Source: Paenibacillus sp. NEAU-GSW1 (lineage in GTDB: Bacteria > Bacillota > Bacilli > Paenibacillales > Paenibacillaceae). Taken from it: a stretch of 64,000 nucleotides of DNA. Position numbers and translations under genes: made by a program. The notes below the pieces were generated by a model. It ran no database searches. It was not told the origin of the DNA and saw nothing but the letters and a program-made list of their open reading frames with translations. The stretch spans positions 62,001-126,000 of the forward strand of contig NZ_WOVL01000005.1 of the NCBI RefSeq assembly GCF_009737085.1, read 5' to 3'. Below are positions 52,660-59,792 of the stretch, piece by piece. Position 1 is the stretch's first letter. The number at the start of each line of letters is the position of its first letter.

Positions 52660-53574
52660 ATGATTTATACGTTCTATCATATTATTATTCCAATTCTGAT
52701 TCCGATCGGCATCGGGGCGCTGCTGCACCGTAAATTCAAGTTCGATTTAGGGAGCTTCTCCAAACTCATCCTCTATTACTATGTTCCGGCGCTTGCCTTT
52801 GTCAAAGTATTGGAAGCGCAGCTTTCGGCTAAGCTCGTTGTCATGATATTCGGCTTCCTTATCGTACAATTTATTGCGATGGCGCTGATCGGCAAAGCGA
52901 TCAGCCGAGTCATGGGTTACTCCAAGCCGCTTGCGGCAAGCTTTGCGAACAGCGTAACGCTGACGAACAACGGCAATATCGGCATTCCCGTCAACGCGCT
53001 CGCTTTCAAGCATGATGCGTTTGCCATGAGCATACAGATGATGGTCGTCGTTTTTGAACTGTTTGCGACATTTACTTTCGGGTTAATCAATGCAAGCAAG
53101 GCGGCGGCAGGGTTAAAGAAATCATTGCTCCAATTTGCCAAAATGCCCGTATTGTACGCGATCATCGCTGGCACAGCTTTGCATATGCTGCGCCTTCCGA
53201 TGCCAGAGCCCGTTATGGTCCCGCTTGAACAAATTGCCGACGGCATGCTTCCGTTTGCGCTCGTCTCGATTGGCGCGCAGATTGCATCCGCCGCTATTCA
53301 TCGCAACACTGCCGCCGTTCTTCTAAGCAGCCTTACCCGACTTGTTCTGTCGCCGGTCTGCGCCTATTTGCTGCTTATGCTGCTTGGCATTGAAGGCATC
53401 GCCGCGCAGGCGCTGTTCATCGCGAGCGCGATTCCAACATCGCGAAACAGCGCTGCCCTAGCGCTTGAATACGGCAATGAGCCGGGCTTTGCGGCGCAGG
53501 CGGTGCTTCTGTCGACGCTGCTCAGCAGCGTGACGATGACCGTCGTCATTGATTTGTCCAATCATCTTTTTTAA
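52660..53574 (+). CDS. AEC family transporter
   Basis: 304 aa, ATG 52660 (AGAGGTG upstream). About ten hydrophobic segments; IIPILIPIGIGALLHRKFKFDLGSFSKLILYYYVPALAFVKVLEA opens the auxin-efflux-carrier domain, and SFANSVTLTNNGNIGIPVNALAF is the conserved crossover motif. Bacterial members transport malate, other organic acids or unknown compounds. Likely in the same transcript as the UPF0173 hydrolase and possibly controlled by PaaX. Confidence 0.9.
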   Translation: MIYTFYHIIIPILIPIGIGALLHRKFKFDLGSFSKLILYYYVPALAFVKVLEAQLSAKLVVMIFGFLIVQFIAMALIGKAISRVMGYSKPLAASFANSVTLTNNGNIGIPVNALAFKHDAFAMSIQMMVVVFELFATFTFGLINASKAAAGLKKSLLQFAKMPVLYAIIAGTALHMLRLPMPEPVMVPLEQIADGMLPFALVSIGAQIASAAIHRNTAAVLLSSLTRLVLSPVCAYLLLMLLGIEGIAAQALFIASAIPTSRNSAALALEYGNEPGFAAQAVLLSTLLSSVTMTVVIDLSNHLF

Positions 53575-53654
53575 GCCTAAGGTAGAGAAAAAGGGGTGTA
53601 ATGCGATAGAATAGGGACTAACTAAAGTACGACATTGCTTGAAGGAGTGTTAGG

Positions 53655-54485
53655 ATGGTATTGAAGTGGGACGGACACACGCATACCCGTTTTTGCTATC
53701 ACGGCAGCGACGCTGCAGAGGAGCTTTATATCGACCGCGCGATTGAGCTCGGCTTCCAGCGATATACGATTAGCGAGCATCCGCCGCTTCCTGCAGGCCT
53801 CGTCGACGATCCGGCGTTATTCCGCGAGCTGGCTATGCCGCCTGAAGAACTGCCGCTTTATATGGAATATGCAAAGGCGATGAAACGCAAGTACGAGGGG
53901 CAGATTGAAATAACGGTAGGCTTGGAGCTCGATTATTTGCCGGGACAGCTTGATTTTACGAAGCAGATCGTTGATCAGTGGGGGCATGAGCTGGAAGACA
54001 TCGTCTACTCGGTTCACTATTTGCCGGGGGCGGATGGCGGCGCGCGCTGCGTTGATTTTACGGCGGATTACTTCCGGGAACAAATTTTATCCTGCTACGG
54101 AACGATGGAAAAAGCGGTAGATACGTATTACGACCACGTTGAGTCTGCGATCGTTTTTGCTTCTGCGCTGCCTATGCGCAAGCGGATTGGGCATATCAAT
54201 CTGATTGAAAAGTTTGCCGATGCGCTTCCTCCGATCGGCGAAGGGCAAATCCGGCGCAGGCTGGAGCGCATCATTCCGTTGCTCGCGCAGGGGAAGGTCG
54301 GAATCGACGTCAATACGGCGGGACTTCGTGTTGCTACGTGCGGCAAGCCGTATGTGCCGGAATGGTTTCTCGCCGCTTGCCGCGAGCAAGGGATCGAAAC
54401 GGTATACGGCTCCGACGCCCATAAACCGGAGCATGTCGGCGCCGGTTGGGAATGGTTCGAGGAACAAATGCGTAAAAAGGCATAA
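53655..54485 (+). CDS. hisJ: Histidinol-phosphatase, PHP family
   Basis: 276 aa from ATG 53655 (AAGGAG upstream). PHP-domain metal ligands: KWDGHTHTRF (HxH), ISEHPPLP, VGLELDYLPG (Glu), DIVYSVHYLPGAD (His), IGHINLI, and YGSDAHKPEHVG (DxH). Length and motif order fit B. subtilis HisJ, which converts histidinol phosphate to histidinol. It stands alone, without other his genes, as in B. subtilis. Confidence 0.9.
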   Translation: MVLKWDGHTHTRFCYHGSDAAEELYIDRAIELGFQRYTISEHPPLPAGLVDDPALFRELAMPPEELPLYMEYAKAMKRKYEGQIEITVGLELDYLPGQLDFTKQIVDQWGHELEDIVYSVHYLPGADGGARCVDFTADYFREQILSCYGTMEKAVDTYYDHVESAIVFASALPMRKRIGHINLIEKFADALPPIGEGQIRRRLERIIPLLAQGKVGIDVNTAGLRVATCGKPYVPEWFLAACREQGIETVYGSDAHKPEHVGAGWEWFEEQMRKKA

Positions 54486-54489
54486 TGAA

Positions 54490-54534
54490 GAAGAAGCTTG
54501 GATCGCTCGAAGGAGCGGCCCAAGCTTCTTTTTT
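54490..54534. terminator. Terminator between hisJ and a convergent gene
   Basis: GAAGAAGCTTGG (54490-54501) pairs with CCAAGCTTCTT (54520-54530); inner CGCTC/GAGCG; followed by TTTT. Confidence 0.85.
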
Positions 54535-54546
54535 GGCTCATCAACA

Positions 54547-55017
54547 TTAACGCAGCTTTTTGCTCATTACATACCAATAGTCGGTTTCCGCAGGATACGC
54601 ATGCTCCTCGATCACTTCATACTGCAGTTTTTTATAGTAGGAGACATTGTCCGGAATCGACAAGCGGACCTCAAGCCGTGTCTCGGATAAACCTGCGTTC
54701 AGCGTCAAGCTTTCGATATGCTCGACCATCGCTTTGGCGATGCCTTTGCAGCGGTGAGAAGGGAGCACTGCCACTCTTCCGAGGTAGATGTAGTCATCAA
54801 TTCGATAATATTGGGCGGAACCGACAGCCTGTCCTTCAGCAAGGGCAAGAACCGCTCCTCCGCTGCGGCTAATTTTATCCGTTATCGAATCAATCGTTTC
54901 AGAGAACGCTCCCGAAGGCGGATTCAGCTTTCCGCGATATTGCTCAAAGGATTGTATCATAATGGTATAAACAAGCGGGATTTCCTCATTCGTTGCCGTT
55001 CGAAGACTCGTTTCCAT
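54547..55017 (-). CDS. GNAT family N-acetyltransferase
   Basis: 156 aa from ATG 55017 (AGGAGG upstream). TSLRTATNEEIPLVYTIMIQSFEQYRGKLNPPSGAF opens the domain; the acetyl-CoA site is YLGRVAVLPSHRCKGIAKAMVEHIESL (HRCKGIAK, Q/RxxGxG/A type). ETRLEVRLSIPDNVSYYKKLQYEVIEEHAYP completes the fold. Resembles small-molecule GNATs of Bacilli; substrate unknown. Confidence 0.9.
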   Translation of the reverse strand: METSLRTATNEEIPLVYTIMIQSFEQYRGKLNPPSGAFSETIDSITDKISRSGGAVLALAEGQAVGSAQYYRIDDYIYLGRVAVLPSHRCKGIAKAMVEHIESLTLNAGLSETRLEVRLSIPDNVSYYKKLQYEVIEEHAYPAETDYWYVMSKKLR

Positions 55018-55121
55018 GATTAGCCTCCTGAAGATTTTATTTTTGCAGCTTTTTCCTTTATTCTAGCATAAAGCAAAAAAATTGAAAGATTGGGAACTTG
55101 ACGATAAGGGGGCGCCAGACG

Positions 55122-56081
55122 ATGAAACCGGAAATAAAGCCGAGATTAAAGGCGGGCATAAGGCTTCTGGTCGGGATGCTGTTGGTTCCGCAAATGCTGC
55201 TGCTTGCGGGCTGCGGCGGGGGAAGCGAAATAGAACGGATGATGGTTGATGCAAGTGGCTCGGCAAGGGAGGCATTATCGGCAGAGGCTCAAGCGGGCGA
55301 ATTATCGGCGATGCAGCATTTGACGATAGCGAGCACGGCGCTGGGCAAAGCAATGAAAATTAATGTTTATTTGCCGGAAGGTTATTCGGACGGAAAGGAT
55401 GTCTATCCGGTGCTGTACGCGCTGCATGGGAAGAACGGCAACGAAAACAGCTTTTTCGCCAATGGGTTGAATATGGGGGAGAAAGCGGCGAAGCTTGCGC
55501 GCGAAGGGCGAATCAAGCCGATGATTATCGTTGCCCCGCAGCTGGACAACAGCTACGGCGTCAACTCGGCGGAGAAGCCCAAGGACAAAAATGAATATCA
55601 GCTCGGCATGTATGAGGACTTTCTGATAAAAGAGGTCATACCGGCCATTGATGCGAGCTTCAATACGATAAAAAGCCGCGAGGGGCGATACATTGGCGGC
55701 ATTTCGATGGGCGGCTATGCGGCGCTGCATTTGGCTTTTACCTACCCGTCGATGTTCAGCAAAGTTGGAGGACATAGCGCAGCGGTATGGGAGGAGACGC
55801 CGGAGTATTTGACATGGCTGTACGGTGGGGAAAGCACGCAGGAGGAAGTCGATCCGGTCCGTCTTGCGGCACAAGGGAAGGCGCTGGACTTAGCGGTTTA
55901 TCTCGACCACGGCAGCAAGGAGCATGAGCATATAGCGGCTGGCAACAAGGCTCTTATTGCGGAGTTGGACAAGACGGGAGCCAGCTACGAGTTTCATACA
56001 AGCTCGGGCGGACACAACAATAAATATTGGGCGGCGCATATCGAAGATTATTTGCTGTTCTACGACGGGACGTCCAAGTAG
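55122..56081 (+). CDS. Secreted esterase-D family lipoprotein
   Basis: 319 aa from ATG 55122 (AAGGGGG upstream). Lipoprotein signal with lipobox LLAGC (Cys about residue 31). Alpha/beta hydrolase of the esterase D/PF00756 group: MKINVYLPEGYSDGKDVYPVLYALHGKNGNENSFF, the nucleophile elbow YIGGISMGGYAALHLAF (Ser near residue 200), and the late His in HTSSGGHNNKYWAAHIEDYLLFY. Anchored outside the cell; it probably removes acyl groups (acetyl or feruloyl) from polysaccharides. The GH25 gene follows after about 100 bases. Confidence 0.9.
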   Translation: MKPEIKPRLKAGIRLLVGMLLVPQMLLLAGCGGGSEIERMMVDASGSAREALSAEAQAGELSAMQHLTIASTALGKAMKINVYLPEGYSDGKDVYPVLYALHGKNGNENSFFANGLNMGEKAAKLAREGRIKPMIIVAPQLDNSYGVNSAEKPKDKNEYQLGMYEDFLIKEVIPAIDASFNTIKSREGRYIGGISMGGYAALHLAFTYPSMFSKVGGHSAAVWEETPEYLTWLYGGESTQEEVDPVRLAAQGKALDLAVYLDHGSKEHEHIAAGNKALIAELDKTGASYEFHTSSGGHNNKYWAAHIEDYLLFYDGTSK

Positions 56082-56178
56082 CAGGCTATCCATGCTGTAC
56101 AAACGCCGTTTCGAACAATGGCTTGGCTGCTTATGATGAAAATGCGGGATTTGCTGAAGAGAGGAGCTTTTCATCAAC

Positions 56179-57150
56179 ATGCAATCAAGAAGCAGCGGCA
56201 ATGCGCAGGGGATCGATGTTTCCCACTACCAAGGATCGATAAATTGGCAGAAAGTTAAGGCGGACGGCATTGTTTTTGCTTTCGCAAAAGCAAGTGAAGG
56301 ACAGTCCTATCGCGACGATCGGTTTGCTGCCAATGTGGCCGGAGCGCGGGATGCCGGCGTTCTAATCGGCGCCTATCATTTCGTGAATGCAACGTCGACG
56401 GAAGCGGCAAAGCAGGAGGCGAACAATTTTGCATGCGCGATTGCGGATGCAGGAGGAATCAGCTTGTTGGATTTGCCGCCTGTGATGGATTACGAGAACA
56501 ATCCGGGCGGACTTAGCGGCAGCGAAATCAGCGCGGTAGCGAAAGCTTTTTTGAGCGAGGTGGAGAATCTCGTAGGCGTAAAACCGATTGTGTATACGGG
56601 AAACAGCTTTGCCTCTAATTTTGACTCATCGCTGGGAGATTACGAGCTGTGGATTGCTAGATACAGCAGCAGTCAGGTGCCTTCCGATACTGCGGCTTGG
56701 TCCAAATGGACGTTCTGGCAGTATAGCGACGGCTCTCAGGGCGGCTATCGGCCGGACGGCACCCGTTCGGTTGACGGAATTGGCGGACCGGTAGACTTGA
56801 ATGAATATGACGGCACGGAACAAGAGCTACGCGACAGCTATAAAGGGGATGAACCGATGACAGATGATGAAAAGCTGGCGTTTGACCAATTGTCGGCAAG
56901 AGTGGCCGATCTGGAAAAGTTCGTGAACATTTCGGGCAATCAGGTGCCGCCAAGCTGGGCGCAGCCTGCTCTTGATGCCGCGCTCGAAGCAGGCATTATA
57001 ACAACGGTCAACGATAAGGGCGAGCCGGAGCTTGTGACGATCCAGATGCTGTACAATGCGGGGCTGCTAAACAGCGAGCTTGTTGCGTTCTTTAAAGAAT
57101 TCAGCGTCGCAACGCGCAAAGCGATCGAGGATTTGGAAGCGGACAAGTAA
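56179..57150 (+). CDS. GH25 lysozyme with C-terminal extension
   Basis: 323 aa from ATG 56179 (GAGGAG about 13 bases upstream). GH25 domain at residues about 12-215: GIDVSHYQGSINWQKVKADGIVFAFAKASEGQSYRDDRFAANV, PPVMDYENN (catalytic Asp/Glu pair), LWIARYSSSQVP and KWTFWQYSDGSQ, ending in VDLNEYDGT. No signal peptide is visible, as in phage endolysins. The C-terminal 90 residues contain a coiled-coil stretch (KLAFDQLSARVADLEKFVNI) and a helix-rich part. No other phage gene is adjacent. It could be a domesticated endolysin or a spore-related muramidase. Confidence 0.88.
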   Translation: MQSRSSGNAQGIDVSHYQGSINWQKVKADGIVFAFAKASEGQSYRDDRFAANVAGARDAGVLIGAYHFVNATSTEAAKQEANNFACAIADAGGISLLDLPPVMDYENNPGGLSGSEISAVAKAFLSEVENLVGVKPIVYTGNSFASNFDSSLGDYELWIARYSSSQVPSDTAAWSKWTFWQYSDGSQGGYRPDGTRSVDGIGGPVDLNEYDGTEQELRDSYKGDEPMTDDEKLAFDQLSARVADLEKFVNISGNQVPPSWAQPALDAALEAGIITTVNDKGEPELVTIQMLYNAGLLNSELVAFFKEFSVATRKAIEDLEADK

Positions 57151-57194
57151 GCGGGGCGAGGCGCTAGTGTTAGCGTAGCAGAACTGCGGTTGAT

Positions 57195-57474
57195 GGGCTC
57201 GCTATACTGGAAAAATCCAGTGTAGCGAGCCTAAATGCTGAATTTGAGCCGAAGTTAGTGGATAAATCCAATATAGCGAGCTGAAATGGTGCGTACGGGC
57301 GAAAGTTAGTGGATAAATCCAATATAGCGAGCTGAAATGGTGCGTACGGGCCGAAGTTAGTGTATAAATCCAATATAGCGAGCTGAAATGGTGCGTACGG
57401 GCGGAAGTTACTGGATAACTCCAATATAGCGAGCTGAAATGGTGCGTACGGGCGAAAGTTACTGGATAAATCCA
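57195..57474. repeat. Tandem array with exact 51-bp period (6 copies)
   Basis: The core TGGATAAATCC (first copy TGGAAAAATCC) occurs at 57208, 57259, 57310, 57361, 57412 and 57463, always 51 bp apart. Each is followed by AATATAGCGAGCTGAAATGG and TGCGTACGGGCGAAAGTTA. The first copy is the most complete palindrome: arms GGCTCGCTATACTGGA and TCCAGTGTAGCGAGCC with one mismatch. Later copies have lost the left arm. A long hairpin follows directly. Confidence 0.92.
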
Positions 57475-57481
57475 ATATAGC

Positions 57482-57594
57482 CAAGCGAATGATTCTGGAG
57501 AAGCGATAGCGTTCGCATTTGTATCCGGATTCCAATTCTATCGAACAATTTCAAGGAATCTGGATACAACAGCGATCGTAAGAACATTCGCTTG
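57482..57594. repeat. Long imperfect hairpin (113 bp)
   Basis: Outer arms CAAGCGAATG (57482-57491) and CATTCGCTTG (57585-57594) are perfect. The inner arms TTGTATCCGGATTCC (57519-57533) and GGAATCTGGATACAA (57555-57569) differ by one base. It ends 11 bases from the stop of the small minus-strand ORF. Could be a MITE-like element, a structured RNA or a bidirectional terminator. Confidence 0.7.
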
Positions 57595-57604
57595 CGTAGT
57601 TTGC

Positions 57605-57787
57605 TTATTCAATAAAGACCATCAATACCCCGGCTTCAACATATCCTGGCTTCCCAAGAACGTCGATAACGTGGATTTGCGGCACACGCAGATGCAGCGC
57701 GAGAAAGGGCATCACGCTGTGCGCGTAGAAATCTTTTATGACGAGCAGCTTGTCCAAGTCGTGTTTAAAGAAGTACATATTTTTCAT
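57605..57787 (-). CDS. Small hypothetical protein
   Basis: A 60-aa frame, MKNMYFFKHDLDKLLVIKDF through to YVEAGVLMVFIE. The composition is protein-like (hydrophobic segments VMPFLALHLRVPQIHVIDVLG) and the long hairpin lies just downstream, but no ribosome binding site is visible before the ATG. It lies divergent from the pentapeptide gene. I do not recognise a family; it may be real or a chance frame. Confidence 0.35.
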   Translation of the reverse strand: MKNMYFFKHDLDKLLVIKDFYAHSVMPFLALHLRVPQIHVIDVLGKPGYVEAGVLMVFIE

Positions 57788-57857
57788 TTTTGTCTTGTTG
57801 CAAGCCGACGATTGGCAGTTTCTAGTCCAATCAGTTCAATTTAGAAGAGGTGTACGT

Positions 57858-58508
57858 ATGCCAAGCTCCAAAAAGCTCGTCGACGAACCCAAAATGCCGG
57901 CTCACTTAGAGCGTGTTCCGTTCGATCCTTATGAAGTGGAAGATGAATATGAAATAAGCGGCCGGAGCATCGCGGATGCCGAATTTAGCGGCCATTCCGC
58001 TTATCGGACATGCTTCGTCCGATCGACGTTTACCAATGTCGCGATGCGCGGAACGTCGCTGCGGAAAGCGGAATTCACCGATGTGGTGTTCGAGAGATGC
58101 GATCTATCGAATGCGATTTTACAGGAAGCTTCGTTCTATCGGGTTGTTTTCAAGGATTGCAAGCTCATTGGGCTTGATATGACGGACTGCACGCTGCGAA
58201 ACGTGACTTTCATCGATTGCAACGGGGAATACGGCGTGTTTCGGATGACCGATATTAAACGCGTTAAGCTGGAGGGCGGGTCGTTTGCGTACAGCGACTT
58301 TTTCAACTCCAATTTGACGGAATTTTATTTGCGAAATACGAAGCTGGAGCAGGCGCAGTTTTCGCAGACCAAGCTGGCGGGCGTAGACCTCAGCAGTTGC
58401 GAGTTTGATAGTCTCGGCGCAACGCTGCAAGATTTGCGCGGCTGTATCATATCGCCTATGCAGGCTGCCGTTTTTGCGGGACAATTTGGCATGGTCGTTA
58501 AACGGTAG
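57858..58508 (+). CDS. Pentapeptide repeat protein
   Basis: 216 aa from ATG 57858 (AGAGGTG upstream). Residues about 35-195 consist of A(D/N)LXX-type pentapeptides forming a right-handed helix: IADAEFSGHSAYRTCFVRSTFTNVAMRGTSLRKAEFTDVVFERCDLSNAILQEASFYRVVFKDCKLIGLDMTDC. The last part, LDLSSCEFDSLGATLQDLRGCIISPMQAAVFAGQFGMVVKR by position 165-216, is seen in Bacillales YjbI-like members. Some pentapeptide proteins protect DNA gyrase; no evidence for that here. Confidence 0.88.
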   Translation: MPSSKKLVDEPKMPAHLERVPFDPYEVEDEYEISGRSIADAEFSGHSAYRTCFVRSTFTNVAMRGTSLRKAEFTDVVFERCDLSNAILQEASFYRVVFKDCKLIGLDMTDCTLRNVTFIDCNGEYGVFRMTDIKRVKLEGGSFAYSDFFNSNLTEFYLRNTKLEQAQFSQTKLAGVDLSSCEFDSLGATLQDLRGCIISPMQAAVFAGQFGMVVKR

Positions 58509-58631
58509 CGGAGGGCAGCCGTCCCGGAATGCCGTTCCCCCTTTTTTCGCTGTTTCCCCCATTATTGCGTACCATTCTATTAATCTCGCATAGCATGAAA
58601 GTGGATGCATCAACGCTTGGGAGGCGATCGG

Positions 58632-58895
58632 ATGGGTTCGAAAGCAAAAGGAATTAGGGAAAATCAAGTTTACTCGAATCGGGTGCTGCGGTCGGAGTTC
58701 GACCGGCACTGGTCGACACGGATTTCGAGAACAGGTTATGTCATCTACACGGCGATTGCGGATTGGGCCAAAGTGACCACGCTGCTTAGCAATGGACAAA
58801 CGAAGATCATTACATTCAAAAAAGGCGGAAAAGTGTTTGTCGGAGGCGGCGGAACGAGCCATTACAGCAAACCGCATTTTGTGAAAACACTGTGA
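58632..58895 (+). CDS. Small basic protein of unknown function
   Basis: 87 aa from ATG 58632 (GGGAGG about 8 bases upstream). GSKAKGIRENQVYSNRVLRSEFDRHW and the Gly-rich KGGKVFVGGGGTSHYSKPHFVKTL are notable; the middle looks like short beta strands. Basic, no membrane segment. No family recognised. It lies 80 bases before cdaS. Confidence 0.6.
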   Translation: MGSKAKGIRENQVYSNRVLRSEFDRHWSTRISRTGYVIYTAIADWAKVTTLLSNGQTKIITFKKGGKVFVGGGGTSHYSKPHFVKTL

Positions 58896-58910
58896 CGCGC
58901 GTAAAAAGGG

Positions 58911-58965
58911 CGCCAACTGGGAACTAATAGCAGATAAAGACTACCGCTATTTAGGAAAGTTGGCG
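58911..58965 (+). promoter_or_regulatory. Leader hairpin before cdaS
   Basis: CGCCAACT (58911-58918) pairs perfectly with AGTTGGCG (58958-58965), placed immediately before the cdaS start at 58976. The only ribosome-binding-like sequence (TTAGGAAAG, 58951-58959) overlaps the right arm, so the stem could limit translation. Confidence 0.45.
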
Positions 58966-58975
58966 ACCACCTTAC

Positions 58976-59587
58976 ATGGAACAAAGCAAATGCGATTTTT
59001 CGCCGCTCAGGCTGGAGCTGAAGCGGGAGCTGCAGGGGATTCGGGATTCCTTCGACGGCCTGTTTCAAAAGCTGGACGATGATGAGAACTGCCTGCTGAA
59101 TGAGTTCGAGCACATTAAAGATAAAGTCGCCGCGCTGGAGACGCAAGCCGCCGCTTATTATTTAAGATGCTACCTCTCAACGTTTACGAGCAAGTTCGGG
59201 GAATTGACGATGGCGGTCAGGCACTTGTCCCAGCGGCGCCACGGCGCGCTTCTTGTCATTCAGCGCGAGCAGCCGGTATTGCCGTTTATTACGCAAGGCA
59301 TTCCAATTGGGGCGGAGCTGACGCCGTCGCTGCTGGAGACGATCTTTATTCCCGGCGGGCCGCTGCATGACGGCGCGGTATATATTGCCGGCGAAACGAT
59401 CGTGTCGGCCGGCAATGTGCTGCCGCTCGCTGCAGTCGAGGTCGGCGAGAGGAAGCTCGGCACCCGTCACCGGGCGGCAATGGGGATGACGGAGCAAAGC
59501 GACGCGCTTGTGCTCGTCGTCTCGGAGGAGACGGGGCGATCTTCTTTCAGTGTGGAGGGCAAGCTTTATCCGTTTTCGGCTCATTAG
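58976..59587 (+). CDS. cdaS: Sporulation-type diadenylate cyclase
   Basis: 203 aa, close to the 207 aa of B. subtilis CdaS (YojJ). Residues 1-60 form the two-helix autoinhibitory YojJ domain (LRLELKRELQGIRDSFDGLFQKLDDDENCLLNEFEHIKDKVAALE). The DAC domain has the DGA motif in FIPGGPLHDGAVYIAGETIVSAG and the RHR motif in LGTRHRAAMGMTEQSDALVLVVSEETG. Makes c-di-AMP from two ATP during spore formation. Start ATG 58976 has no close ribosome binding site; see the leader hairpin. Evidence that the host forms spores. Confidence 0.92.
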   Translation: MEQSKCDFSPLRLELKRELQGIRDSFDGLFQKLDDDENCLLNEFEHIKDKVAALETQAAAYYLRCYLSTFTSKFGELTMAVRHLSQRRHGALLVIQREQPVLPFITQGIPIGAELTPSLLETIFIPGGPLHDGAVYIAGETIVSAGNVLPLAAVEVGERKLGTRHRAAMGMTEQSDALVLVVSEETGRSSFSVEGKLYPFSAH

Positions 59588-59588
59588 C

Positions 59589-59624
59589 AAACCGCTTCGC
59601 CAATCTGGCGCGAGGCGGTTTTTT
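59589..59624 (+). terminator. Terminator after cdaS
   Basis: ACCGCTTCGCC and GGCGCGAGGCGGT pair around AATCT, followed by TTTT; overlaps the stop region. Confidence 0.85.
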
Positions 59625-59744
59625 CGCGCATGCAGCATATGGAACCGCGATCGATGGTGGCACAGTTTTGTAATCGCTTGCGCCCGCCGTTCTATTTTGC
59701 GCAAAATAAGGGAATAATAGTTTCATAGAATGGGGTTTAATAAG

Positions 59745-59792
59745 AAGTGACTTTGAGCTTAGCTCAAAGATCCTGATGTGAGGAGGCAAAGG
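59745..59792 (+). promoter_or_regulatory. Leader element copy 5 (best preserved)
   Basis: AAGTGAC, then TTTGAGC-TTA-GCTCAAA (59752-59768, perfect 7-bp arms), GATCCTGATGTGAGGAGG (59769-59786) and ATG 59793. Almost identical to copy 3, twenty kilobases away, before an unrelated gene. TCCT (59771-59774) can pair with AGGA (59781-59784) of the ribosome binding site. Confidence 0.65.
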
